A DNA stretch of 64,000 nucleotides, taken from NCBI GenBank assembly GCA_021732085.1, contig JAKFVQ010000002.1:81352-145351 (forward strand), given 5' to 3'. Position 1 is the first letter of the stretch, and every line of letters starts with the position of its first letter. Both the position numbers and the translations under genes were made by a program. This document shows positions 18,910-28,737 of the stretch, in pieces. Under the pieces are notes generated by a model. That model was not told the DNA's origin and searched no databases. It worked only from the letters and a program-made list of their open reading frames with translations. This stretch comes from Candidatus Obscuribacterales bacterium (GTDB lineage: Bacteria; Cyanobacteriota; Vampirovibrionia; Obscuribacterales; Obscuribacteraceae).

Positions 18910-19974
18910 TTGTGGACTGAAAAAATGGACTTCGCACCGGAAACCACTATCGATTTTTCTGTTGTTCCAACGCAGCTAGCCGCTGCCGTACAAACAACAG
19001 AAATGCGCGAGTCCGACCATGGACTCAAGAAGCAGGTCACACTCAGCGTGGTCGTCCCCTCATACAATAGTGCTGACTGCCTCCCTATCTTGTGCGCACG
19101 ACTTCAGACCGCACTTGCTGAAATAACCGACGATTATGAAATCGTCATAATCGATGACTGCAGCAAAGACAACTCTTGGGAAATTCTAAAAGAGCTTACA
19201 AAAACAACGAAAAATTTGACTGTTCACTTACTGAGCCGTAATTTTGGGCAGCAAGCAGCCATATCGGCTGGTCTTTCTGTTTGCAAAGGCAAGTGGGCAA
19301 TCGTCATGGATTGTGATCTGCAAGATCCTCCCGAAGACATCGGACGGCTCTGGCACAAAGCAAACACTGAAGGCTACGACATAGTAATGGCTCGCCGAAT
19401 CGGGCGAAAGCAATCGGCCTTTCGGCAGGTCGCGGCCCGCTGGTATTTCAAAATTCTTTCCTTGTTTTCCATGGCAAATGTCGAGGGAGATTGCGGCACA
19501 TTTTCAATAATCTCTCGACCAGTAATTGATTCGTACCTGCGATTTGCAGACATAAATCGCCACTACCTGATGATTTTGCAATGGTTAGGTTTCAAACGCG
19601 GATATATTGAATACAAGCATGCGGATCGTGAGGCCGGTGTCAGCGCGTATTCACCGATCAAATTGCTTAAGCATGCATTGCAAGGACTTTTCTTCCAAAC
19701 GACGGTTCTCTTGCAAATGATCGTAGCAATGGGAATATTAACATCAGTGATTGGCGGCCTGATGGCGGTCAATGTTGTTTGGGCGTACGTCGTACATTCA
19801 GCTCTTCCTGGATGGACAAGTATTGTCGTAATCGAACTAATACTTGGCGGACTCATTCTTTTGAGCCTCGGCGTAATTGGGCTTTATATCGGCCAAATTT
19901 TCGATCAGGTAAAAGAACGTCCATTGTTCATCTTTTCAAAAACCGTATCTGCTGCCGATTTTGAGTCGCAGTAA
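18910..19974 (+). CDS. GT2 polyprenyl-phosphate glycosyltransferase (GtrB/ArnC-like)
   Basis: This 354-residue protein has an N-terminal GT-A domain (LSVVVPSYNSADCLP, VIIDDCSKDNSWEIL) with the metal/nucleotide motif MDCDLQDPPED at about residue 132. Two C-terminal membrane segments (about 265-290 and 300-330) are followed by IYIGQIFDQVKERPLFIF-type residues that define the GtrB/ArnC/DPMS branch. These enzymes load a sugar from a nucleotide donor onto undecaprenyl phosphate at the cytoplasmic face. The GT-C-like membrane proteins of this locus would be the consumers. Start is uncertain: TTG at 18910 or ATG at 18925, neither with a well-spaced Shine-Dalgarno site. It ends convergently with the membrane protein gene at 20037. 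Confidence 0.87.
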   Translation: MWTEKMDFAPETTIDFSVVPTQLAAAVQTTEMRESDHGLKKQVTLSVVVPSYNSADCLPILCARLQTALAEITDDYEIVIIDDCSKDNSWEILKELTKTTKNLTVHLLSRNFGQQAAISAGLSVCKGKWAIVMDCDLQDPPEDIGRLWHKANTEGYDIVMARRIGRKQSAFRQVAARWYFKILSLFSMANVEGDCGTFSIISRPVIDSYLRFADINRHYLMILQWLGFKRGYIEYKHADREAGVSAYSPIKLLKHALQGLFFQTTVLLQMIVAMGILTSVIGGLMAVNVVWAYVVHSALPGWTSIVVIELILGGLILLSLGVIGLYIGQIFDQVKERPLFIFSKTVSAADFESQ

Positions 19975-20036
19975 TAAGAAGATCCAATCAGCGAAAGATT
20001 ACAGGTTCTCGAAGCTTTCGGCGGCGATAGAACGCT

Positions 20037-22052
20037 TCAGTTTGGATTATTCCGGTTGGAAATTCCTTTTAAGGACTCAATTAGCAGCATAGCCCAGTAC
20101 ATGAGTGATGCAATAGTAACCATCAAAAAGAGCGGAGCAGCGGGCTCTGTATATCGAAATAAAACTGGTTGCATAAGCCCCACACAGAACCAATAAGCGA
20201 CAATTTGCAGCAGCAACAAATCAATGATCACAAGCTGTTGTGAAAATTTCCTTCTGGCGAATTGGAAAATGGAGGTGAAAAATGTTGCCGCACAAACCAG
20301 CAGAGAAGCACAGTTAATATAGAGAAGGTTGCGGCTCATAAATAGATTAATGTGCCCTGGGTCTCTCGTTTTAAAAGTGGCTTGCGAGTATCGCTGAATA
20401 AATTGCTGGTAGGTTTTTTCTGTGTGCTTAACGTAGGAATTGTTTGCTGAAAGATTGAAATGCAAATCTACGTGCCACTCCCCCATTGCCTTGAATAAAA
20501 GTAGATCACCAAAACGCACCTTATACAGGGAAAGTACATCAGTTGGTCTTGACCGAACGATATCTAAGGCCAAAGAGGTGTATATTGATCCCAACCTCTC
20601 ATCCGGATCAATACTTAGAGCTTTTGCTTCCGGCGTGTGTTTCCACCGATCAAACACGACAGGGAAGATTTCCCACGCCATGACATTGAATTTGCTTAAG
20701 TCCAATAGCAGGCGCTTTTGGAAATCTGCAATAGAGAATTCTTTCTGGAGGGGAGCAACGGCATCCACTATCATCGTCCGTAACAGTGGATAGGATGTTG
20801 GCATATCCCGATCCATGAACCAAGCGTAGGAGCCTAAAAGACAAACGCCAACTAATTTTTTATCGTCAGGTTTGCCCTTCCATAAACCGGTCAAAAAAGT
20901 ATCGCTTGCCGATACCGCAACAGGTACAGCTAATAGCGCTAGAAGACAGGCAAAGAAACGCTTTCTGCTCTGCCTCCAAGAAGCACAAATAGACGCAAAG
21001 GGTAAAAGTCCAAGACAAATTCCAATAGGGCGCAGGGCAATGGAAAAATAGAAGTTGGCAAGCATTGCAAAATGATTGAAGCGATTCTGATTTGCTAGAA
21101 TCAGTTCCATAGAACTTATTGCTAAATAAATCATGCATACACCGAAAAGAGTATCCGGTCCGGCATAGAATGCCCATTGCATTGCACTGATTTTCACAAG
21201 AAGCAGCACACCAAGAAAACTCGCAGCTAGCACATTGTTGAATCGTTTCTCAAACCAGGCAGAAAGTGATATTACTGACGCTGCATACAGTAACCACTGT
21301 AAAATACCAAGCGGCCACAGCTCCCCAGCACATACAGCACGAACTAGCTTGCCTACTAAAACGAATCCAAAGGTACGGTGCATCGATTCGGCATTCTCCG
21401 GAAATAAATATCCTTCCGAATCCGGTGAAAAGAATAGGGCCTGGGGTGGAAACATCAGTTGAAGATTCCAGATCATGGCCAGAAGTACAATCAGCAAAAA
21501 TGGCACGCAACAGTAAGTCTTCAGACAAGCGCAGTATGATTCATAGCTTTTCCAAGCAAGCTTGAGTTGCCTGCCAAAACACGATAACGCCGCATGCAAA
21601 AACAATAAGCCAGCAAGAACCTGCCACCACCAATGGAGCGCAATCGGACGGGTGATTGAAACACGCGAGATGGCATCTACAGCAACACCAGCAGGCAACG
21701 AAAAGAAGATCCGCGAATTAAATTGATTAAAGCGCCCACCCCCCTTTGTCAAAATGTCGTCGAAAAATGCCGAACCATTTGTGAGCGCTTGACCATCAAC
21801 AGAAATAGAAATTCCAGGAACAAAGAGTGTATCGCCGGCATAGAGCAACCAGGGAAATCGAGGCTCGAGTACAGGAACACTCCAACCGAATTTCCCCACT
21901 GGCTCAGGAGCCGCTTTCACTCGCTGCTTAACGAGTCCGAACTGCATTAACATTACTAAACAGAAAACTAGCGCAGAACACCAAAACAACAAGAGAGTTC
22001 TGGTAAACCACAGCTTCTTCTTTGCACTGAGCGACTCACCTGTGGACGTCAT
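20037..22052 (-). CDS. Polytopic membrane protein, GT-C-like
   Basis: A 671-residue protein with one N-terminal membrane segment (about residues 16-38), a soluble extracytoplasmic stretch of about 100 residues, then some ten hydrophobic segments from residue 139 to the C-terminus. The loop after the third segment reads FFSPDSEGYLFPE; an acidic PDSxxY loop near the start of the membrane core is frequent in GT39-like mannosyltransferases. The large loop 390-545 between membrane segments is unusual. No confident family hit can be made by eye. Divergent from the next gene across 93 nt and convergent with the GT2 gene, so probably singly transcribed. A lipid-linked sugar transferase is the best guess; a flippase or polymerase-like role is possible. 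Confidence 0.6.
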   Translation of the reverse strand: MTSTGESLSAKKKLWFTRTLLLFWCSALVFCLVMLMQFGLVKQRVKAAPEPVGKFGWSVPVLEPRFPWLLYAGDTLFVPGISISVDGQALTNGSAFFDDILTKGGGRFNQFNSRIFFSLPAGVAVDAISRVSITRPIALHWWWQVLAGLLFLHAALSCFGRQLKLAWKSYESYCACLKTYCCVPFLLIVLLAMIWNLQLMFPPQALFFSPDSEGYLFPENAESMHRTFGFVLVGKLVRAVCAGELWPLGILQWLLYAASVISLSAWFEKRFNNVLAASFLGVLLLVKISAMQWAFYAGPDTLFGVCMIYLAISSMELILANQNRFNHFAMLANFYFSIALRPIGICLGLLPFASICASWRQSRKRFFACLLALLAVPVAVSASDTFLTGLWKGKPDDKKLVGVCLLGSYAWFMDRDMPTSYPLLRTMIVDAVAPLQKEFSIADFQKRLLLDLSKFNVMAWEIFPVVFDRWKHTPEAKALSIDPDERLGSIYTSLALDIVRSRPTDVLSLYKVRFGDLLLFKAMGEWHVDLHFNLSANNSYVKHTEKTYQQFIQRYSQATFKTRDPGHINLFMSRNLLYINCASLLVCAATFFTSIFQFARRKFSQQLVIIDLLLLQIVAYWFCVGLMQPVLFRYTEPAAPLFLMVTIASLMYWAMLLIESLKGISNRNNPN

Positions 22053-22145
22053 TTTTTGCCATGCTTAACTGAGCCTTATTATATTCAAGAGAGCCGCTGA
22101 CATTGTGACTCGGGCTTAATTCAAAAGAAGCGATCCCTTGATAAT

Positions 22146-24005
22146 ATGGCGTCAGGCAGAGTAGTTCCGGTTGCACAGCTTCAAAAGAAACTCAACATGC
22201 AAACGATATCTAAAGAAAACAAATTTGCAGCACTTACGCTTGACGCGGAATCGCCGAAAGTACCGGAGGAAAAGCGCGATCTTCCCGGAATACTGTTAAG
22301 ACTCCTGGACCACAGACACGGCTCAGTGGCAATATGTGCCTTCTTCGTTGCAGCACTTGCACTGTGGTTTGCACTAGATCAGTCGATTCCTGGGTATGAT
22401 TCAACATTTCATGCCATATACAGTTCGTCTGTAAAGAGATTTCTTACTCACTACAAGTCCTGGTCTTTCGAGAACTTCGTAGCTCTTCTTCAACAGCACT
22501 TTGGATATCCGGCAGGTAGCTGGTTCTTCAATGGATTTCTCAAAACCATTTTTGGGGATTCAATCTGGGGCGATCATGCTTGCATGCTGGTACAGCTCGC
22601 CGTCCTCGGTCTTGGTTTTCAAAAGTTGTCATCTGCTATTTGGAACGACAGAGCAAAGGCGAACGCAGGATTGATAATTCTTTTCTGCACACCGCTCGTT
22701 TGCGCAATGGCGCATTTACCGTTACTTGACCTATTGCATACAGCCGCATTTGCCGGATTTTTCGCCGCTCTTCTAGGTTGGTACCAGAATAAGAATTGGA
22801 AATCAGCCACAATAGCGGGGTTATTATTTGGATTCTTCTGCGTAACAAAGCAAATTGCAGTTCTGTATTCTGTTCCAACCTTGGGCTTGTTATTTTTAGC
22901 AGAGCTATGGAAACGTAATTGGAGATCCGTCGGACAAATTGTTTACTTAGGATCAATGGGTCCACTATTTTTGCTTAGCTGGTTTCTTCCGAACTTCACT
23001 GCAATAAAGACATACTTGTCCTCTCGCGGCGCGATTGGAGCAACCGCCGATGCAAAGATCGCCATGATTGTGCATAACTTTGCTTTGAGCAGCGGACAAA
23101 TGGTTGAATCGTTTGGTCCTCTACTGTTGTGCTTGACTCCCTTCTTAGTCAGCAGTGTAGTGATGCGAAAAAATGCCATTGCCAACCGAATATTGCTTAT
23201 TCCATCAATAGCCGCCGTCCTGGGCTGGGTTTTGCTCATGACCATATTCTACTACAATGCGCCAGAACCACGTTACTATGGGCCAGTCGTCGTAGTGTTC
23301 GCAGCACTTGTAGGAGCGCTTACCGTGGAGGCACTCAAAAGTGGAACTAGGTGGCGGCAAATGGTTGGTGTTTCTGCTTTAGCACTTTCAGTAGTTCAGA
23401 TGTTAGCGTTGAATTTTAGCTGTGCACCAACAATTAAATATCCGAAGCCATTAAAGAGCTGCCCCGTCTATGACATATTCGGAATAAAAGAAGGCTTTCT
23501 CAAAGCACACCTGGGCTGTGATCTAAACGGCAATGCATGGAAACAGAAGTGGATATTTGACACCATAGAAGGTGTCGAAAAGATTCGCTACGTGACACTC
23601 AACGTACTTCCAAGCACGTGGGAGTTCAACCAGGGCTCAATGTGTTATTTGAGCCATGTTCGCAAGAGCCACGTGCTGCCAATAACATGGCGCAAGTGCA
23701 ACCCTGACATGAGCGACAACTTCACAGATACACCGCAAAGCGCTGCCAATGTGGATTGGTTTCTGGTCAAGACGGGAGCACAAGGGGCCCATATCAGACC
23801 GGCTGAGAACCAAAAGAAATTTGACGCGGTAGTTAAACACGTTGAGGAATCGGGCGAGTTCCAGCTGATGAAAGCGGCACCACTCCCAGATGGCACCGAG
23901 CTTCGACTCTACCGGAAGGACTACGTCAAGCAATGGCTAAGACAAGCGGCAGAACTGCGTGCAAAGAAGGCAGCTAATCTTAAAAGTGCGAAAACTAGGA
24001 TATAA
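22146..24005 (+). CDS. GT-C-like polytopic membrane glycosyltransferase (PMT-like)
   Basis: A 619-residue protein with a cytoplasmic N-terminal stretch of about 60 residues, then TM1 (AICAFFVAALALWFAL), a first external loop QSIPGYDSTFHAIYSS and about nine more membrane segments. The aspartate in GYDSTFHA sits where GT39/83 enzymes keep their catalytic Asp. A soluble C-terminal domain of about 190 residues ends in a Lys/Arg-rich helix. The annotated ATG lacks a Shine-Dalgarno site; an in-frame ATG 17 codons downstream (22197) is a realistic alternative, and would still leave TM1 intact. Together with the genes at 10867 and 20037 this makes three GT-C-like proteins in the locus, so several distinct sugar transfers are likely. 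Confidence 0.65.
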   Translation: MASGRVVPVAQLQKKLNMQTISKENKFAALTLDAESPKVPEEKRDLPGILLRLLDHRHGSVAICAFFVAALALWFALDQSIPGYDSTFHAIYSSSVKRFLTHYKSWSFENFVALLQQHFGYPAGSWFFNGFLKTIFGDSIWGDHACMLVQLAVLGLGFQKLSSAIWNDRAKANAGLIILFCTPLVCAMAHLPLLDLLHTAAFAGFFAALLGWYQNKNWKSATIAGLLFGFFCVTKQIAVLYSVPTLGLLFLAELWKRNWRSVGQIVYLGSMGPLFLLSWFLPNFTAIKTYLSSRGAIGATADAKIAMIVHNFALSSGQMVESFGPLLLCLTPFLVSSVVMRKNAIANRILLIPSIAAVLGWVLLMTIFYYNAPEPRYYGPVVVVFAALVGALTVEALKSGTRWRQMVGVSALALSVVQMLALNFSCAPTIKYPKPLKSCPVYDIFGIKEGFLKAHLGCDLNGNAWKQKWIFDTIEGVEKIRYVTLNVLPSTWEFNQGSMCYLSHVRKSHVLPITWRKCNPDMSDNFTDTPQSAANVDWFLVKTGAQGAHIRPAENQKKFDAVVKHVEESGEFQLMKAAPLPDGTELRLYRKDYVKQWLRQAAELRAKKAANLKSAKTRI

Positions 24006-24044
24006 GAATGCAGAATGCAGCCACCATGGGTTTGAATGTTTGCT

Positions 24045-25931
24045 CTATCTGCCGAACTTCTGCCACCAGCGTTGAAACATGAACAATGTCCAGAGCTGTT
24101 TTCGCCGATCGAACTTCTGGGATTGATGTTCCTCCACAAGAGTTCTTATGACTTCCGCATTGAAGATCCCCTGTTTTTTGAGGAAGCTATCACAGAAGAC
24201 TTCGTCAATCATCGGCTTGAATTCCTTTCGCATCCATTTAGATACTGGGACACCAAAGCCCTTCTTGGCTCGTTTGAGGATATTTTGCGGAAGGCGGCCG
24301 CATAGAGCTTTCTTCAATAAATACTTTGTTGTGGTGCCACGGACTTTCAAATTCGTGGGAAGTCCCAGCGCAAATTCTGCAAGAGGATAAGCAAGAAATG
24401 GCAAGCGAAGCTCAAGCGAAGCAGCCATCGAAGATCGATCAGCTTTCACCAACAAACCATCAGGAAGATATGTCAACATGTCGAGCTGCATTGCCTGAAA
24501 AACAACGTCGCGTTCTTGCTGAACCCCGCTGGAACTTACAATCGCCGGGAGCAGATCAGTTTCATTTGTCTTAAGAACGAACTCCTTCTTTAACAGCTCC
24601 TGTTGCTGTTGGATAGGAATAGATCCCATCCATCTCATATGCCTGTTCACAGGTGTAAGATTGGCCGACTCTATGAAGCGCTTGGCTTTATAGTCCAGAC
24701 TTAGGTAATCCATCGATACGGGCATGCTGCGTATGGCTGGTTCAAGAATCTTTGTGCGAAGAGCGTCTGGAATGCTTGTCCAAATGTCCGCCAGCTTGTG
24801 TGCAAAATAGGTCGGATAGCCTCCAAATAACTCATCGCCGCCTTCGCCGGCTAACGCGACTTTTACCGATTTTTTTGTCATTTTGGAAAGGAAGTAAGTC
24901 GGCAGGATTGCAGCATCAGCAATCGGCTCGTCAATGAACTGCCATAACTCTTCAAGTGTATCGGCCGCTTGATCTGCTGTAAATATTCCAGACTGGTGAT
25001 TAGTACCAAGAACCTTGGCCATTGTCTCAGCATGTACAGATTCGTCAAAGGCAGAATCAGAGAAACCAATGGAAAATGTATTGACGGTGCCTTCTGAAAC
25101 CTCCGTTGCTAAAGCTGCGATTCCAGAGGAATCTATACCACCGGAGAGGAAGACTCCAACAGGAACGTCCGCCAGAAGCCTTAAGCGGACCGACTCTTTC
25201 AAAAGCTCAATTAGTCTATCAGCCATTTCTTGTTCGTTGTCCGGCACTTCCGCAGGCTTAGGCGACCAATACTTCTGAATATTGATCTGTCCTTCTCTTA
25301 CCAACATAAAACAAGCAGGCATCAACTTTTTGATTCCAGAAAAAATTGTGTTTGGAGCTGGTACATACTCTAGCGACAGATATTGTTGCAAAGCTTCTAT
25401 ATTCAAATCCGATTTGGAATCAGGATGCGATAATATGCCCTTCAATTCGGAACCGAATATCAATTGGTTTGAGAAAACACCATAGTGCAGAGGCTTTTCT
25501 CCAAAGCGATCGCGAGCGATGAATAGGCGTTCTTTTTTCGTATCCCAGATTGCAAAAGCAAACATGCCTTCCAAAAAATGGAGGCAATCCACTCCATACT
25601 CTTCGTAAAGATGAACGATGATCTCGGTATCGGTAGAAGTGCTTAGCTTGTGCCCTTTCTCTAGAACGGTCTTGCGTAAGGCTTGGTGATTATAAATCTC
25701 ACCGTTAAAGACGATCCAGATCGATCGATCCTCATTCGGAATCGGCTGTTGCCCCGAATTGAGGTCAATTATTGAAAGCCTAGTCATTCCTAAAGCAGCC
25801 GGTCCCACAACAATCTGTCCAGACTCATCTGGACCACGGTGGTGAATGCTTTGGCACATTCTGGACAAGAAAGACTTATCGGAAGTCAAATCACTTCCAT
25901 CAAGATTTAAATGGCCAACGATTCCGCACAT
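24045..25931 (-). CDS. asnB: Asparagine synthase (glutamine-hydrolysing) family amidotransferase
   Basis: This 628-residue protein begins MCGIVGHLN, so Cys2 is the class II glutaminase nucleophile after Met removal. NGEIYNH, AFAIWD and RDRFGEKPLHY are standard glutaminase-domain blocks. The synthetase half carries the ATP-pyrophosphatase loop FLSGGIDSSGIAAL (about residues 255-268), SIGFSD and EGGDELFGGYPTYF. Full length and intact. It is the last gene of the minus-strand unit starting at 28572, 17 nt after a GT2 gene. Homologues in polysaccharide loci amidate sugar carboxylates or other acids rather than aspartate, so a glycan-modifying amidotransferase is as likely as housekeeping asparagine synthesis. 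Confidence 0.93.
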   Translation of the reverse strand: MCGIVGHLNLDGSDLTSDKSFLSRMCQSIHHRGPDESGQIVVGPAALGMTRLSIIDLNSGQQPIPNEDRSIWIVFNGEIYNHQALRKTVLEKGHKLSTSTDTEIIVHLYEEYGVDCLHFLEGMFAFAIWDTKKERLFIARDRFGEKPLHYGVFSNQLIFGSELKGILSHPDSKSDLNIEALQQYLSLEYVPAPNTIFSGIKKLMPACFMLVREGQINIQKYWSPKPAEVPDNEQEMADRLIELLKESVRLRLLADVPVGVFLSGGIDSSGIAALATEVSEGTVNTFSIGFSDSAFDESVHAETMAKVLGTNHQSGIFTADQAADTLEELWQFIDEPIADAAILPTYFLSKMTKKSVKVALAGEGGDELFGGYPTYFAHKLADIWTSIPDALRTKILEPAIRSMPVSMDYLSLDYKAKRFIESANLTPVNRHMRWMGSIPIQQQQELLKKEFVLKTNETDLLPAIVSSSGVQQERDVVFQAMQLDMLTYLPDGLLVKADRSSMAASLELRLPFLAYPLAEFALGLPTNLKVRGTTTKYLLKKALCGRLPQNILKRAKKGFGVPVSKWMRKEFKPMIDEVFCDSFLKKQGIFNAEVIRTLVEEHQSQKFDRRKQLWTLFMFQRWWQKFGR

Positions 25932-25948
25932 TATGATGCTGTTTCCAG

Positions 25949-26956
25949 TTACTTAACTAATTGACGAGCCCGGTCTTCAGGCTGCGCCAGATAGACTTGC
26001 TCATTATCAGCCCCAGATGACACTTGTTTGGGCTCGACAACAGCACGTTGTTTGAGAACATCCTGTTGAATAACATTCAGGTCTTCCGAAGTCCTGCGCG
26101 AACTGAGTAGAATCTGTCGCATCAGATCAGACATTAGACCCAAGCCAAACATCAAGACAGCTAACAACAACGCACCAATGGCCAAGAAGTATGCAGCGTG
26201 AATCTGGGTAATTGCACATATCAAAAATCCGACAGCGGAAATTGCAATGCAGCAAAGACTAAACAACGTAAAGATCTTTAGAGGGTTGTAGTACATTGCG
26301 GTTTGCAAAATGTATTGAAGTGTCCTTATCGAATCTTTCAACAAGCGAACTTTAGTTTGCCCAACACGCTTGTGGTAATCAATTGGCAAATAGGCTACAA
26401 ATCGCCCAGTCAGCATGTAAGCAACCGTTTGCGATGTCGTAAAGCTGAAAGTATCACACAAATGATCGAGATAGCCAATGACCGTACTCTTATGAAAGAC
26501 ACGCAAACCAGAATTCGCATCAGGTACCTCTCGCCCTGCCGCGTATTCCACAAGCATCTTGAGGATCTGGCGCAATGGACCTTTGAACAGACTTCCCGAA
26601 TAGAAATGGCCTGTTCGAGCGCCCACTACCATGTCGAAGCCCTTATTAAGCTCATCGACTAGACGAGGAATGTCGCCCACGGGATAGGTCAAGTCAGCAT
26701 CAATAATAGCAATGATGTCATTCTTCGCAGCGCGAATCCCGGACTTCAGAGCCCTGCCGTAACCTACATTTTGTGGATGCCTTACAAGCGAAGCGCCCGC
26801 AAATTGTGCCCGCTTGCTAGTAGCATCTGACGATCCATCATCCACCACAAGAACTTCGTAGCATGTGTATTGTCTTTCCAGAACCTGCCTAACTGACTCG
26901 ATGGTCTCGCAGATAGCGTTCTCTTCGTTATAGGCCGGTATTACTACTGTGATCAT
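25949..26956 (-). CDS. GT2 polyprenyl-phosphate glycosyltransferase (DPM1/GtrB-like)
   Basis: A 335-residue protein with GT-A domain motifs ITVVIPAYNEENAICETI, VVDDGSSDAT and IIDADLTYPVGDIP (about residues 82-95). Two membrane segments (about 225-250 and 252-275) follow, then a hydrophilic tail rich in Gln and Glu. Arrangement and length match dolichyl/undecaprenyl-phosphate sugar synthases. It overlaps the preceding methyltransferase by 4 nt (ATGA) and is followed 17 nt later by asnB, so all are co-translated. It differs from the GT2 at 18910 in catalytic blocks and tail, suggesting a different sugar. Substrate not inferable. Confidence 0.87.
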   Translation of the reverse strand: MITVVIPAYNEENAICETIESVRQVLERQYTCYEVLVVDDGSSDATSKRAQFAGASLVRHPQNVGYGRALKSGIRAAKNDIIAIIDADLTYPVGDIPRLVDELNKGFDMVVGARTGHFYSGSLFKGPLRQILKMLVEYAAGREVPDANSGLRVFHKSTVIGYLDHLCDTFSFTTSQTVAYMLTGRFVAYLPIDYHKRVGQTKVRLLKDSIRTLQYILQTAMYYNPLKIFTLFSLCCIAISAVGFLICAITQIHAAYFLAIGALLLAVLMFGLGLMSDLMRQILLSSRRTSEDLNVIQQDVLKQRAVVEPKQVSSGADNEQVYLAQPEDRARQLVK

Positions 26957-27693
26957 CGCTTGCGTGCCACCATAATCGCAGATTGTCCGAAAAAGGGTCC
27001 AGATATCGAGTTCAGAACTCGTGAAAAAGGCAGAATGTAGCGATCAAATAATTCGATTTGGCCGTTAACAGAATCTTCATTCAAAGACTCGTGCCTGACG
27101 AATTTGTTTGCAAACCAACCCAACCCGCCGACGGGATTAAAGTAGTAACACTTGTGAGCCTGAGCGCCAGCTCTTTCCGCAAGTCGTTTGAGATCACTCA
27201 AATTGTAGCGACGATAATGACCTGCAAGACTGTCGAGGTCGTTATACAACATTTCGAATGCCGGGACAAAGAGCAGCACATAGCCGCCTGGGCGTAGCAC
27301 TGAAACCAAATTGCTTACCGCGGCCTGGTCGTCCTCGATATGTTCAATAACGTTGATGCACACAACAGAATCGAGCCCGCCAGGCACCAAGTGTGTGAAG
27401 TCCGGTTTTGCAATGTCGGCACAAATGAACTTATCACTGTCTGAGAACTTAGGCGCGTTAGCTACTGAAATAGGATCGATATCAATACCTATATACGAGA
27501 TGCTCTTATCCAACTGCTTTCGATAATTGCCGTGACCAAGCCCGACTTCTAGGACTTTGTTGCCAATGAAGGGCGCAAATTCATCGAGAATCCATCCATG
27601 ATAATTCGACGCAGATTCGATTGCGGAAGAATAGGTTTCAGCTCCCTTCTTCGAGTTCGAACGAGTTTTTTCTTCGAGGGCATTTCCGGTCAT
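26953..27693 (-). CDS. Class I SAM-dependent methyltransferase (AGHYRRY group)
   Basis: The ATG at 27693 gives 246 residues; an in-frame TTG four codons earlier is possible, and neither has a clear Shine-Dalgarno site. Motif I is VLEVGLGHGNYRKQL, followed by YIGIDIDP and CINVIEHIEDDQAAV. The later block LDSLAGHYRRYNLSDL matches that of the methyltransferase at 16068-16877. It overlaps the GT2 gene by 4 nt, so it probably acts on the same lipid-linked sugar or its product. C-terminal FFGQSAIMVARKR ends close to the core; no anchor or signal is seen. Confidence 0.82.
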   Translation of the reverse strand: MTGNALEEKTRSNSKKGAETYSSAIESASNYHGWILDEFAPFIGNKVLEVGLGHGNYRKQLDKSISYIGIDIDPISVANAPKFSDSDKFICADIAKPDFTHLVPGGLDSVVCINVIEHIEDDQAAVSNLVSVLRPGGYVLLFVPAFEMLYNDLDSLAGHYRRYNLSDLKRLAERAGAQAHKCYYFNPVGGLGWFANKFVRHESLNEDSVNGQIELFDRYILPFSRVLNSISGPFFGQSAIMVARKR

Positions 27694-27768
27694 ATTAATA
27701 GCCAATGTGAATACAGGCGAATACTAGCAAATTTGGCAAAGAAGAATACTTGACAAGATTTTAGATTG

Positions 27769-28572
27769 CTATTCTTTCTCGCCAAATACGGTCCAGCTGT
27801 AGCCGTGTCGGTGAAAAATCTTCAAATCCTTAAAGCCGTTTAGTTTAAGCAGATTGAGCGCCTCTGTCTTAGTGTAATACTTCGCATATGCAGGATTTAG
27901 CTGATCGAAGATAGTCAGCTCTCGCTGCTCTCGGTTCAACCTAGCAATATGATTCAGGAAGTACTTTCGAAGGGGCATCGGAAAGTGCTTGCATAGAAAC
28001 AAATACGGATCCAGTGCAAGGTTCAGCATCGCTGCAAGACTGAGTAATGTTTTATCTGAAAGCTTGGTTGTGATTTTTCTCAGAATGCCAAACGTGAGCA
28101 AATACAACTCGTTACCTTCTTGAGCATAGAGCCAAACAAGTATCTTGCCTCCAGGCTTAAGAGCTTTGCTAGCGGCTTGAACGACCGGGTAGGGCTCTGG
28201 AATATGATGTAGAACGCCCAGAGAAACAACCATGTCTGCTTGTAAATCAGATGGGATCTTCTCACCCGTAATCTGAAGCGGTGTGATACGAGAGGAGAGA
28301 CTTGCAAGGTTTTCCTTCAAGACATCCATAGCCTTGCTCGGTTCAACAGCGATTACATGCTCTGCTTCGCAGTCGAGTAACATCTGGACGATACGACCGC
28401 TTCCACTACCTATATCAATGATTTTTTTGCCGGCAACAAAATCGGTACTGCAAAGGTCACCAAAAATGTCTCGAAGGCAATCGGCAGAACCATAATAGGA
28501 TTCGTTCTTCTTATATATAGTCCACTGGTTACCGAAATCAGCAACGGTCGCATCTTGTAATTTCTTCGACAT
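27769..28572 (-). CDS. Class I SAM-dependent methyltransferase (UbiG/Methyltransf_11-like)
   Basis: A 267-residue protein with ATG start and AGAGG 8 nt upstream. Motif I is KIIDIGSGSGRIVQML, then VIAVEPS; MVVSLGVLHHIPEP and ALKPGGKILVWLYA are motifs II/III of the Methyltransf_11 group. The C-terminal 80 residues (helical, with LTIFDQLNPAYAKYYTKTEA) are common in sugar-locus methyltransferases. It is the first gene of the minus-strand series methyltransferase, methyltransferase, GT2, asnB, and lies downstream of the giant gene but separated from it by a terminator. Acceptor unknown. Confidence 0.82.
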   Translation of the reverse strand: MSKKLQDATVADFGNQWTIYKKNESYYGSADCLRDIFGDLCSTDFVAGKKIIDIGSGSGRIVQMLLDCEAEHVIAVEPSKAMDVLKENLASLSSRITPLQITGEKIPSDLQADMVVSLGVLHHIPEPYPVVQAASKALKPGGKILVWLYAQEGNELYLLTFGILRKITTKLSDKTLLSLAAMLNLALDPYLFLCKHFPMPLRKYFLNHIARLNREQRELTIFDQLNPAYAKYYTKTEALNLLKLNGFKDLKIFHRHGYSWTVFGEKE

Positions 28573-28737
28573 AAAGCAAGCCTCTGTTTACGTCCTTATT
28601 ATCCGTACATTCACCACCACTCGGCATTAGCCATCACTTAGCAAGCCTGATCAGCTAATAAATTGCTCATCCAAGAACAATTCTTATGACCTGAGCTCTT
28701 GCAGCCAAAGTTGGTAAAGAGCAGGTTTACGGATGAC

